A DNA stretch of 9,189 nt from UBA6382 sp963631415 (GCA_963631415.1 CAVGQS010000101.1:1-9189); one strand, 5' to 3'; shown: positions 1 to 7,114, numbered from the stretch's first letter. Numbers and translations are program-made. Notes: generated from the letters alone by a model not told the origin.

Positions 1-2
1 TG

Positions 3-165
3 TTTTCAATCGCTCAAGTGCTTCTTAAAAATTCTTAAGTGCGCGCCAGACGTAACGCGTTGGAAATGAGGCGCACATGAACTGTGCTAATTTTCACGAA
101 AAAGACTTTTTGAGGGGCAGGAGGTTCGGTGGTTCGAATGTTAGAGGTTTTAGCGGACAGCAATG
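3..165 (-). repeat. Left copy of a ~163-bp dispersed inverted repeat
   Basis: The reverse complement of this stretch aligns with 8957-9118 over its whole length. My hand alignment gives about 15 mismatches and two small gaps, or roughly 89% identity. The longest identical blocks are at the outer end (ttttcaatcgctcaagtgct and beyond) and the inner end (gttttagcggacagcaatg). The strand is given as minus because this copy reads in the same sense as kbl transcription; the right copy is on plus. It contains no plausible gene: the readings that look alike in the two copies shift frame at the gaps. It sits beyond the kbl terminator. I infer a non-coding dispersed intergenic element (MITE- or REP-like), but no terminal repeats or target-site duplication can be recognised. 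The outer limit is uncertain because the window begins two bases before it. Confidence 0.85.
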
Positions 166-210
166 TTATCCATTTCCCTTGGAAACGGGAACGCCCGGTG
201 GCTCTCTGAT

Positions 211-273
211 GAAGAGAAGTCCTTGTCTGGTGAAGAGAAGTCCTTGTCTTGTGAAACGAAGTGCTTCGGAGCG
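211..273. repeat. Short 21-bp tandem repeat, about three units
   Basis: Two nearly identical 21-bp units lie head to tail at 211-231 and 232-252. They share the 18-base core gaagagaagtccttgtct and differ only in the last three bases. A degenerate third unit at 253-273 begins gaaacgaagtgcttcgg. A 21-bp period would keep a reading frame open, which explains the heptapeptide-like readings here, but no gene with a credible start and length is present. The array lies between the left long repeat and the kbl terminator. Confidence 0.75.
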
Positions 274-306
274 TTGGCGGGGTGGCTCCGCGCCCGCATG
301 GCGACC

Positions 307-348
307 AAAAAAATGCGGACAAATCCGTGTATTGGATTTGTCCGCATT
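307..348 (-). terminator. Rho-independent terminator of kbl
   Basis: A perfect 15-bp stem is formed by 312-326 (aatgcggacaaatcc) and 334-348, with a 7-base loop. Read on the minus strand, the stem runs into seven consecutive T (complement of 307-313). It begins 58 bases after the kbl stop codon. The stem length and T-run make this the clearest terminator in the window. The poly-T tract is on the minus side only. Confidence 0.9.
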
Positions 349-406
349 GTGCTGGCGCTGAGCCGGTTGTGGCGGCGCCAGTGGGATGTGCTGTAGTCTC
401 TGTGGA

Positions 407-1594
407 TTACTTGATGCAGCCGAGTTCCTTGCCCACCTTGACGAAGGCGGCTACGCACTTGTCGAGGTGCGAGCGCTCGTGGCCGGCAGATACCTGGACG
501 CGGATGCGCGCCTGGCCCTTCGGAACGACGGGATAGTAGAAGCCAGTGACGTAGATGCCCTCTTCCTGCAGCTTGGCGGCGAAGGTCTGCGACAGCTTGG
601 CGTCGTAGAGCATCACTGCGCAGATGGCAGACTGGGTGGGCTTGATGTCGAAGCCGGCAGCCATCATCTTGTCGCGGAAGTAGTTTACGTTCTCAACCAG
701 CTTGTCGTGGATGGAGGTGTCTTCCTTGAGCATGTTGAACATCTCGATGCCTGCGCCCACGAGCGAAGGTGCCAGAGAGTTTGAGAAGAGGTAGGGACGG
801 CTGCGCTGACGCAGGAGGTCGATGATCTCCTTGCGGCCGGTGGTGAATCCGCCCATGGCGCCGCCGAAGGACTTGCCCAGGGTGCCGGTGTAGATGTCTA
901 CGCGGCCGTAGGTGTTGTAGAACTCGCTGACGCCGTGGCCAGTGGCTCCCACTACGCCTGCGGAGTGGCTTTCGTCTACCATCACGAGGGCGTCGTACTT
1001 CTCAGCCAGGTCGCAGATCTTGTCCATCGGGGCTACGTTGCCGTCCATGGAGAAGACTCCGTCGGTCACGATGATGCGGAAGCGCTGTGCCTGTGCTTCC
1101 TGCAGGCATTTCTCGAGTTCGCCCATGTCGGCGTTGGCATAGCGGTAGCGCTTAGCCTTGCAGAGGCGCACGCCGTCGATGATGGAGGCGTGGTTGAGGG
1201 CGTCGGATATGATGGCGTCTTCGTCGGTCAGGAGGGGTTCGAACACACCGCCGTTGGCGTCAAAGCAGGCGGCGTAGAGGATGGTGTCTTCGGTCTTGAA
1301 GAACTCGGAGATCTTGGCCTCGAGTTCCTTGTGGATGTCGGCAGTGCCGCAGATGAAGCGTACAGACGACATGCCGAAGCCGCGCTTGTCCATCATGTCC
1401 TTGGCTGCCTGGATGAGGCGCGGGTGGTTGGAGAGGCCGAGGTAGTTGTTTGCGCAGAAATTCAGCACTTCTTTACCTGCAACCTGGATGGCTGCCTGCT
1501 GCGGGCTCTCGATAAGGCGCTCGTCCTTGTAGAGTCCGGCTTCCTTAATCTCAGCGAGGGTCTTGCTGAGATGTTCTTTCATTTTACCGTACAT
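407..1594 (-). CDS. kbl: Glycine C-acetyltransferase (2-amino-3-ketobutyrate CoA ligase)
   Basis: This cytoplasmic PLP enzyme converts 2-amino-3-oxobutanoate plus CoA to glycine plus acetyl-CoA, the second step of threonine breakdown by the threonine dehydrogenase route. The 395-residue length matches the family (E. coli Kbl is about 398). The fold-type I alpha-oxoamine synthase signature is intact: NFCANNYLGL near 45-54, SVRFICGT near 77-84, DALNHASIIDGVRLCKAKRY at 131-150 with His135 near the cofactor, VMVDESH at 204-210 with Asp207 for the pyridine nitrogen, and TGTLGKSFGG with Lys241 as the Schiff-base lysine. The C-terminal GFYYPVVPKGQARIR block is also typical. The start MYGKMKE matches what I recall of Bacteroidales homologues. 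The gene appears monocistronic, with its own promoter region and terminator. No threonine 3-dehydrogenase gene is next to it. The identification is secure from sequence recognition. Confidence 0.97.
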   Translation of the reverse strand: MYGKMKEHLSKTLAEIKEAGLYKDERLIESPQQAAIQVAGKEVLNFCANNYLGLSNHPRLIQAAKDMMDKRGFGMSSVRFICGTADIHKELEAKISEFFKTEDTILYAACFDANGGVFEPLLTDEDAIISDALNHASIIDGVRLCKAKRYRYANADMGELEKCLQEAQAQRFRIIVTDGVFSMDGNVAPMDKICDLAEKYDALVMVDESHSAGVVGATGHGVSEFYNTYGRVDIYTGTLGKSFGGAMGGFTTGRKEIIDLLRQRSRPYLFSNSLAPSLVGAGIEMFNMLKEDTSIHDKLVENVNYFRDKMMAAGFDIKPTQSAICAVMLYDAKLSQTFAAKLQEEGIYVTGFYYPVVPKGQARIRVQVSAGHERSHLDKCVAAFVKVGKELGCIK

Positions 1595-1629
1595 ATTAGT
1601 TTAGTTATGTGTGTTAGTTGTGTGTTTTG
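1595..1629 (-). promoter_or_regulatory. G-free CA-rich 5' leader of kbl
   Basis: On the minus strand, the 35 bases just before the kbl ATG contain no G and consist mostly of A, C and T in CA-rich runs. No Shine-Dalgarno sequence is present. Bacteroidota typically start translation without Shine-Dalgarno pairing, on A/U-rich unstructured leaders, and this stretch would be almost unable to fold. It is probably the ribosome-loading region. That role is inferred from composition. Confidence 0.5.
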
Positions 1630-1661
1630 CGCTGTGTGTGAATACTTCCTTTATCAAAATG

Positions 1662-1692
1662 CAAAGGAAACAATTTATTGTGAATACGCAAA
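1662..1692 (-). promoter_or_regulatory. Candidate Bacteroidales-type promoter of kbl
   Basis: On the minus strand, TTTG (complement of 1689-1692) is followed after 19 bases by TTCCTTTG (complement of 1662-1669). The second box differs from the Bacteroidetes -7 consensus TAnnTTTG at one defined position, and the spacing suits the -33/-7 arrangement known for this phylum. It would give a start site near 1655 and a leader of about 60 bases. The -7 box lies inside a 7-bp inverted repeat, TTCCTTT-N10-AAAGGAA at 1646-1669, which could bind a regulator or fold at the start of the mRNA. The gap after the preceding gene holds no clear terminator, so read-through from the operon is also possible. Confidence 0.4.
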
Positions 1693-1707
1693 GAAAAGGG
1701 CGTCAAT

Positions 1708-2778
1708 TTATTTCTTTCCGAACTTGTCTTGCAGCGGGTGCGTGCCCTTGGGGGCATTGTAGAAGCCGGGCGCGAGCTGCCTGACCTCTTCCCAGCACTG
1801 GCGCGCCTCGTCTTTCTTGCGCTGCTTGAGGAGCGCTTCGCCCTTTACGTTGATGATGGCGGGCTTCCACTCGTCGGCTGAGGTCCAAAGCAGGGCGTTG
1901 CCGCATAGCTTGATGGCCTGTTCGGGGTCGCCTGCCTTGAGGTTGATGCGGGCGGCGTGGTAGAGGAACATGGGCATTTGGTATGCCAGGCCTTCGGTTA
2001 TGGTGGTGTCGCCGCTGGAGAGTCCGCTCAGGAGCTTGTCGAGCAGTGAGTTGGTCTCCTGCAGGGCGCGCTCGGTGTCGTTCTTGTCGCGTTCGAGCAT
2101 CAGTATGTATTGCTGGCGGCTGAGGCTGCCGAAGAGCCAGCCCTGCATCTTTATCTCGGGGTCGGGCGACAGTTCAAACATTCCGTAGTTGTACTGCAGC
2201 TGCTCGAATGCCACCTCGGCGTCTTCGAACTGCCCCGTGTGGCCGTAGTCGACGGCGCGGCACAGCTCAAAGCTGTACTGCCTGACGGTGAGGTCGAAGT
2301 CGCTCATGTCGAAGCCGCGGATGCCCTCCTGCAGCAGGTGGGTGGTGAGGTCTATGGCCTTGTCGTAGTGGGTGATGGCGGTGGAGTATTGCTTGAGCGA
2401 GTCGGCGTAGGCGCCCAGTCCCATGCTGGCGTAGATGACGCTGGTCTCCACCTCCTTGGTGCGCATCTGCTTGATGCTGGGGTAGAGGGCTTCGGCGCGC
2501 TGGAAGTACCTGAGGGCGAGGGTGGTGTCGCGCAGGCTGTCGCGGTGGAGCACTCCGTTGATGGCGAGGTATTTGGCTTTGTAGTCGGGCGTGACGTTGA
2601 GCCGGGCTATGCTGTCCCACAGGGCGGAGGCTTCCTTGAAGCGGTGTCTCTGCACCATCAGGCGGCCGCGCTCAAAGGCGAGTTCGGCAGCGTCGTTGTT
2701 GCTGTTGGTCTGTGCGCCCGCCGCGGTGGCGAGCGTGAGGCAGCAGAGGGCTGCCAGTAGTCTTATGCTGTGTGTCAT
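1708..2778 (-). CDS. Secreted tetratricopeptide-repeat (TPR) protein of unknown function
   Basis: This 356-residue protein begins with a clear Sec signal peptide: a basic start, a hydrophobic LLAALCCLTLATAA core and likely cleavage after Ala22 (AGA before Gln). Cys12 and Cys13 lack a proper lipobox, so it is probably periplasmic rather than a lipoprotein. The mature part is helical with TPR-like helix pairs near 31-62, 115-148, 170-196, 272-298 and 307-336. The clearest are AARINLKAGDPEQAIKLCGNAL and KGEALLKQRKKDEARQCWEEV, each with the usual small/aromatic pattern and a final acidic-helix consensus. No catalytic motif is visible. It is the last gene of the operon and starts 3 bases after the M64 peptidase stop, so the two are almost certainly co-translated. 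A scaffold or partner role for the secreted enzymes upstream is inference from context. Confidence 0.85.
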   Translation of the reverse strand: MTHSIRLLAALCCLTLATAAGAQTNSNNDAAELAFERGRLMVQRHRFKEASALWDSIARLNVTPDYKAKYLAINGVLHRDSLRDTTLALRYFQRAEALYPSIKQMRTKEVETSVIYASMGLGAYADSLKQYSTAITHYDKAIDLTTHLLQEGIRGFDMSDFDLTVRQYSFELCRAVDYGHTGQFEDAEVAFEQLQYNYGMFELSPDPEIKMQGWLFGSLSRQQYILMLERDKNDTERALQETNSLLDKLLSGLSSGDTTITEGLAYQMPMFLYHAARINLKAGDPEQAIKLCGNALLWTSADEWKPAIINVKGEALLKQRKKDEARQCWEEVRQLAPGFYNAPKGTHPLQDKFGKK

Positions 2779-2781
2779 GGT

Positions 2782-4086
2782 TTATTTCATTGGTGTGAGG
2801 TGGTAGTCTATCATGCGGCTGAGTGCGCGGCGGCACACGGGGCAGAAGGTCTTGACGCTGTTGGTGCGCATGCGGCAGTTTACGGCGGGGCGCCAGACTC
2901 CCTTGCTCAGGTAGCCTCCGCCCTCAAACACGCCCACGGTGGCAGCGTCGTTTTTGTCCAGCCGCGCCACGTCGTCGGCGGTGGCGGGCACGTGGGTGCC
3001 CTTGGGCAGCATGTCAGCCCACTTGCTGCCGAAGTCTGCGAGGGTGGTGAGGTTTTCGTTCCACGGCTCTATGTCGGGGTAGTAGTACTGCGTGTAGGCG
3101 TCGTCGTAGAAGTATTCGTCGCCCAGGCCGCCAAACTCGTGGGCGAACTCGTGCACGGTGACGGGTATGGCCTGGCTGTTGTCGGCGGCGGTGATGCAGT
3201 AGCTGTTGTAGACGCCGCTGCCGCCGTAGGTGGCGGTGTTGGCAAGGATGAGCACGTGCTCGTAGGGCACGCCGGCGAGCAGGTCGTTGGCAGTGCGCAG
3301 GTTTGGCACACCGAGCAGGCGGTCCATGTGGAAGAAGTTGAAGTAGGAGTTTAGCGCTGTCTGCCTCCAGATGCCCTTGGCGGGCTCGCTGGTGCCGCTC
3401 TGCGCTGAGGCGGCTCCCACTGCCACCACGTTGAACCTCTGGCGGTTGGAGCGGAAGGGCTCGTAGCAGAAGAGGCTGTCGGTGAAGCGCCGGGCATCAG
3501 CGTAGAACTTAGGCAGTTCGTCGGCGGTGTAGCCCTCGGCCAGTATGGCGATGTCGATGCGTTCCCTGCAGTCGCCCGATTCAAGGATGCTGACGGCGGG
3601 CGGCAGGCCGGTGCGTGCCGAGAGGTTGGCTATGAGCATGTCGCTCGGGTCTACCCTGTGGCGCAGCGAGGCTACGGGCTTCTGCCTGAAGTCGTAGAGG
3701 TTGACCTCCACGTCCACTGCGTTGCGCGGCATGGGCACCAGCACCACGTGGTCGAAGGCGCAGCGGGCGGTGGTGGCCTCGCGCGTGCCTGCCCATTCCT
3801 GGAAGTGGGAGGAGAAGGAGCTGCGGTAGATGACCCGCTGGGTGTCGGCGGTGCGCAGCGTGATGTCGGCGGTGCCCTTGAGGAGCATGGTGTCGAGGTT
3901 CACGCGCCGCCCAGCCCACACGTCGGTGGCGTAGCAGCGGTCGAGGTAGATTTGCTGGCTTGCCGAGTCGCCGGCGAAGACGTAGTCAAGGCGCAGGGTG
4001 CGCCCGTCGAAGCAGGAGTCGAAGTCTACGTCCGCTTTTGTGGCGGCGGCTATGGAGAGCAGGAGCAGTGCAAAAAGTGTTCTCAT
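2782..4086 (-). CDS. Secreted M64-family (IgA-peptidase-type) zinc metallopeptidase
   Basis: This 434-residue enzyme has a signal peptide with likely cleavage after Ala18 (TKA before Asp). It shows the two-part layout of Bacteroidales M64 proteins: an N-terminal beta-rich domain at about 20-160 and the peptidase domain at about 170-430. The zinc motif HEFAHEFGGLGDEY spans 312-325, with His312 and His316 as ligands, Glu313 as the catalytic base and an acidic Asp323/Glu324 pair after it. Other family landmarks are DIAILAEGYT at 178-187, the GGSGVYNSY stretch near 288-296, and a Cys-rich C-terminal block with NCRMRT near 403 and FCPVC at 414-418. Clostridial M64 members cleave IgA. Bacteroidales members are mostly uncharacterised, so the real substrate is unknown. 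The gene starts 13 bases after the HAD gene and ends 3 bases before the TPR gene. Its active-site residues look intact. Confidence 0.92.
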   Translation of the reverse strand: MRTLFALLLLSIAAATKADVDFDSCFDGRTLRLDYVFAGDSASQQIYLDRCYATDVWAGRRVNLDTMLLKGTADITLRTADTQRVIYRSSFSSHFQEWAGTREATTARCAFDHVVLVPMPRNAVDVEVNLYDFRQKPVASLRHRVDPSDMLIANLSARTGLPPAVSILESGDCRERIDIAILAEGYTADELPKFYADARRFTDSLFCYEPFRSNRQRFNVVAVGAASAQSGTSEPAKGIWRQTALNSYFNFFHMDRLLGVPNLRTANDLLAGVPYEHVLILANTATYGGSGVYNSYCITAADNSQAIPVTVHEFAHEFGGLGDEYFYDDAYTQYYYPDIEPWNENLTTLADFGSKWADMLPKGTHVPATADDVARLDKNDAATVGVFEGGGYLSKGVWRPAVNCRMRTNSVKTFCPVCRRALSRMIDYHLTPMK

Positions 4087-4099
4087 TGGTGTAGGGAAT

Positions 4100-4768
4100 T
4101 TATATGGTGTCCAGCAGGGCGGCGTAGGCGGGGCAGTCCTCCAGTTTGTTGGAGTCCACCAGGTGTGAGCGGAGTCCCGCTGCGGTGCCTGCCGCGATGT
4201 TTTCGGCCAGGTCGTCGAAGTATGCAGTCTCTTGCGCTGCGATGCCCGTCTGGTCTGTCATGCGCCGGTAGATGTCGGGCGAGGGCTTCGCCATGCCCAT
4301 CTGGAAACTGAGGAAGACACCGTCGAACAGGTCTTCGGGCTTCAGTCCCTGCTGCTCCAGCATGTCGAGGGTGCGCTGCCACATGTGGCTGTTGATGTTG
4401 CTGAGCAGGTAGACTTTGCGGCTCTTGCGCAGCGACTGGATTGCCTCGGCGCGACGGGGCGGAAACTCGCCGTCGAGGGAAAGGAGCGTGGCGGTGATGT
4501 CCTGGAGCGTCACTCCCTGCTTGCAGTGGGGCAGTAGCAGCGCGGCAAACTGGTCTTCGCTGATGAAGCCGTTGATGTAGGTGTTGATGGCTTCGTCGGC
4601 CTTGCTGCGCGCGGCTGCGTCGTGGTATTGCGAGTTGACGGCGTCGGGCATGGAGACGGGGAGCCCCAGTCTTATGAACTTCTCGGCAGCGCCCCTGAAG
4701 TCAAAATTCATGAGCACGCCGCCAAGGTCGAAGACTATGTTTTTGATATTGCTGATTGTGTTGTTCAT
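4100..4768 (-). CDS. HAD-superfamily phosphatase, YihX-like
   Basis: This 222-residue cytoplasmic protein (no signal peptide) carries all four HAD motifs: I, NIVFDLGGVL with nucleophile Asp14; II, YLLSNINSH with Ser123; III, GMAKPSPDIY with Lys161; and IV, AYFDDLAENI with Asp185 and Asp186. The second motif-I aspartate is replaced by Gly, as is usual in the YihX/epoxide-hydrolase-N-terminal-like branch (DLGxV). Resemblance to E. coli YihX, a glucose-1-phosphate phosphatase, is evident across the length, so a small sugar phosphate is a reasonable substrate guess. The start at 4768 places motif I at the usual distance and gives an ATGA overlap with the GH92 stop. The open frame continues upstream to 5359, but that extension lies over the GH92 gene in another frame and is Arg/His-rich noise. 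It belongs to the mannosidase-peptidase operon. Confidence 0.9.
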   Translation of the reverse strand: MNNTISNIKNIVFDLGGVLMNFDFRGAAEKFIRLGLPVSMPDAVNSQYHDAAARSKADEAINTYINGFISEDQFAALLLPHCKQGVTLQDITATLLSLDGEFPPRRAEAIQSLRKSRKVYLLSNINSHMWQRTLDMLEQQGLKPEDLFDGVFLSFQMGMAKPSPDIYRRMTDQTGIAAQETAYFDDLAENIAAGTAAGLRSHLVDSNKLEDCPAYAALLDTI

Positions 4769-7008
4769 CGTGTGTGAGAGGGTTGGCTGTCCATAAATAA
4801 TTCCAGAGTGCCGCCGCGCTGTATGTCGCTGAAGTCTATGTAGTCCTTCTTGTACGGCTTTCCGTTGAGCTTCACCTTGCCAATGTAGAGGTTCTTGCTG
4901 GAGTTGTTGTGGGCCACTATCGTGAAGACCTTGCCGGTGGCTGTGGTGAACGAAGCCCTCTTGACGAGCGGGCTGCCAAACTGGTAGCGCCCGCCGCAGG
5001 GCTCCACCTGATAGAGTCCGAGGGCGGAGGAGACGAACCATGCCGACATCTGTCCGCAGTCTTCGTTGCCCGCCAGTCCGCCAGGGGTGTCGTCGTAGAG
5101 CGTGGTCATGATGCGCCTCACCATGGCGGCTGTCTTGTCCTGCCGTCCGGCGTAGTTGTAGAGGTATGCTATGTGGTGGCTGGGCTCGTTGCCGTGGGCG
5201 TACTGGCCTATGAGTCCCGCGATGTCGGGCGTGTAGTTGTCGCCGAGGTCTTCGTCGGCGCTGAAGAGTGAGTCGAGCCGCGCCACAAACGCCTTGTCGC
5301 CGCCCAGCAGCGCCTTGAGTCCGCCGACGTCGTGGGGCGTGAGCCACAGGTACTGCCACGGGTTGCCCTCGGTGTAGTCGCGCGTCTGAATGTTGGGACG
5401 GAAGCCTTGGGCGGACTGGAAGTTGCCCTGCTGGTCAAGCGAGCGCATGAATCCCGTCTGGCTGTCGTAGAGCCGCCTGTAGCCGAGGCTTCGCTTGGCA
5501 AAATACTCGTAGTCCTGGGTGTGTCCCAGCATTTTTGCCGCCTGCGCCACACACCAGTCGTCAAGGCAATACTCCATGGTGAGCGAGACGCTCTGGTCCA
5601 GTCGGTTGGACACATATCCCAGCCGCTTCATGTCGTCGAGCCCGAGGTAGTTGGACATCATGGTGTTCTTGAGCGCGAGGTATGCCTCCTCCTGCTTGTC
5701 GGGGCTGACGAATCCCTTGAGCAGCATGTCGGCAAGGATGGGCACTCCCGACATGCCCACCATGGTGTAGGTCTCGGTACTCATGAGGTGCCAGATGGGC
5801 AAGAAGCCCTGCTCGCGGCTTATCTTGAGCAGCGTGGCGGCCCAGTCTTTCTGCATCTGCGGCAGCAGGAGCGTGGCCAGGGGGTGGTAGGTGCGGTAGG
5901 TGTCCCAGCAGCTCCAGATGGTATAGGTCGCGGCGGTGCTGTCGCGGTGGGCGGTGCGGTCAGCGCCCATATAGCTGCCGTCGGTGTCGGAGCAGACGAT
6001 GGGCTGCAGCATCATGTGGTAGAGCGCCGTGTAGAATATGGTCTTGTGCTTCGGGTCGTAGAATTCGGCGTCGACAGCCCCGAGCCATTTGTTCCACGCC
6101 TGCTGCGCTGAGTCGCGGACCTGCTCAAACGAATGCATGCCGGCAGACTCGCTCCTGAGGTTGGCCAGCGCGTTGTCGGCGCTGACGGCAGATATTGCCA
6201 GTTTCACTACGAGCTGGTTCTCGTCGCCTCCAAGCACGGCTTCGCCAAAGGCGCGCGTGCTGTGCAGAGCCTTGCCGGGCTGCAGCTGGTTGTCTTCGTA
6301 GACGCTCCATGCGGCAATGGGGCGCGAGAACTCGGCAGCGAAATACACGGTGTGGCGCGGCGACCACCCCTTGGAGGTGCGGTGGCCGACGATGGTGCGG
6401 CTGTCTGCCTGGTGTATCTCGCAGTCGGTCGCCACGTCGCCGATGGCGTTGCGCAGGTCGATGATTACCCTTTGGTCGCGGCAGTCTGCCTGCCAGCTGA
6501 AACGCAGCCACGACACGCGGCTGGTGGCGGTCATCTCTGCCAGTATGTTCCAGCGGTCAAGCAACACGCTGTAGTAGCCGGCGCGGGCTGTTTCGTTGGC
6601 GTGTGAAAACGAGGAGAAATGCCCCGTTTCGGGTTTGCCGCTTTCGCCGTGAGCCTTGCTGACGTTGCCGCTCACGGGCATCAGCAGTATGTCGCCCAGG
6701 TCGCGGCAGCCCGGCCCGCTGATGTGGAGCGGACTGAAGCCCAGTATCTCGCTGTCTGCCCAGTTGTAGCCCGAACACCAGTCCCAGCCTTCGCCCACTT
6801 CTACAGGGCCGGGGTTGGCCATGCCGAACGGCACGCCGCCCCCCACTGCCACATGGCCGTGGTTGTCGGTGCCGATGAGGGGGTTGACATATTCAGAGCT
6901 GTTGCCCGGCTGCCGCAACCCGTCGTCAGCGGCAAGAGATGCCGACGGCGTGAGCGCCAGGCATAGCGCCATGACAATAAGGGCAACAAGGCAAGGTCGG
7001 GACTTCAT
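4765..7008 (-). CDS. GH92-family alpha-mannosidase (exo-acting, calcium-dependent family)
   Basis: This 747-residue secreted enzyme should release mannose from alpha-mannosides such as host N-glycans or yeast mannan. A signal peptide is clear: MKSR, a hydrophobic LVALIVMALCLAL core and probable cleavage after Ala26; Cys16 does not sit in a good lipobox. GH92 hallmarks appear in order: YVNPLIGTDNHGH at 40-52 with PFGMANPGP at 60-68, the catalytic-domain blocks IWSCWDTYRTYHPLATL near 364-380 and TEGNPWQYLWLTPHDVGG at 546-563, HGNEPSHHIAYLYNYAG at 605-621, and GNEDCGQMSAWFVSSALG at 647-664. Glu547 and Asp650 lie in the blocks that hold catalytic acids in the family. Linkage preference (1,2, 1,3 and so on) cannot be assigned by reading. 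It is the first gene of the operon, with a TACCTTTG box upstream, and its stop overlaps the HAD start by four bases. Many Bacteroidetes carry several GH92 paralogues. Confidence 0.95.
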   Translation of the reverse strand: MKSRPCLVALIVMALCLALTPSASLAADDGLRQPGNSSEYVNPLIGTDNHGHVAVGGGVPFGMANPGPVEVGEGWDWCSGYNWADSEILGFSPLHISGPGCRDLGDILLMPVSGNVSKAHGESGKPETGHFSSFSHANETARAGYYSVLLDRWNILAEMTATSRVSWLRFSWQADCRDQRVIIDLRNAIGDVATDCEIHQADSRTIVGHRTSKGWSPRHTVYFAAEFSRPIAAWSVYEDNQLQPGKALHSTRAFGEAVLGGDENQLVVKLAISAVSADNALANLRSESAGMHSFEQVRDSAQQAWNKWLGAVDAEFYDPKHKTIFYTALYHMMLQPIVCSDTDGSYMGADRTAHRDSTAATYTIWSCWDTYRTYHPLATLLLPQMQKDWAATLLKISREQGFLPIWHLMSTETYTMVGMSGVPILADMLLKGFVSPDKQEEAYLALKNTMMSNYLGLDDMKRLGYVSNRLDQSVSLTMEYCLDDWCVAQAAKMLGHTQDYEYFAKRSLGYRRLYDSQTGFMRSLDQQGNFQSAQGFRPNIQTRDYTEGNPWQYLWLTPHDVGGLKALLGGDKAFVARLDSLFSADEDLGDNYTPDIAGLIGQYAHGNEPSHHIAYLYNYAGRQDKTAAMVRRIMTTLYDDTPGGLAGNEDCGQMSAWFVSSALGLYQVEPCGGRYQFGSPLVKRASFTTATGKVFTIVAHNNSSKNLYIGKVKLNGKPYKKDYIDFSDIQRGGTLELFMDSQPSHTR

Positions 7009-7057
7009 TATTTATATAGGCTTTTTGCTGCTAATCCGCAGTGTGTAAAAACAGCGA

Positions 7058-7065
7058 CAAAGGTA
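7058..7065 (-). promoter_or_regulatory. Candidate -7 promoter box for the GH92 operon
   Basis: The minus strand reads TACCTTTG here, a full match to the Bacteroidetes -7 consensus TAnnTTTG. It lies about 50 bases upstream of the GH92 ATG, which is preceded by the A/T-rich tataaata. No matching -33 TTTG is seen at the usual 19-21 base spacing, so this call rests on a single box. It faces away from the fumarase box at 7107-7114. Confidence 0.5.
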
Positions 7066-7106
7066 ATAAAAGATTGCCTAAAATGCGGTGTTTGTTGATA
7101 AAAGTG

Positions 7107-7114
7107 TAATTTTG
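7107..7114 (+). promoter_or_regulatory. Candidate -7 promoter box for the fumarase gene
   Basis: The sequence taattttg is a full match to the Bacteroidetes -7 consensus TAnnTTTG. It would start transcription near 7120 and leave a leader of about 35 bases that is rich in A and C and poor in G, ending aaaagcaaaaaaca before the ATG, without a Shine-Dalgarno sequence. A TTTG at 7091-7094 is too close to serve as a standard -33 element. Confidence 0.5.

Noticed and set aside
211..273. CRISPR-like array
   Set aside because: The units are contiguous 21-mers without spacers, number only about three, and no cas gene is present.
935..1762. 275-residue plus-strand frame over kbl
   Set aside because: It is the antisense shadow of kbl, without a recognisable family, and runs through the kbl promoter region.
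4769..5359. N-terminal extension of the HAD gene to a 419-residue frame starting at 5359
   Set aside because: The added part is Arg/His/Gln-rich and lies in a second frame over the well-supported GH92 gene. The HAD motif I and the ATGA overlap fix the start at 4768.
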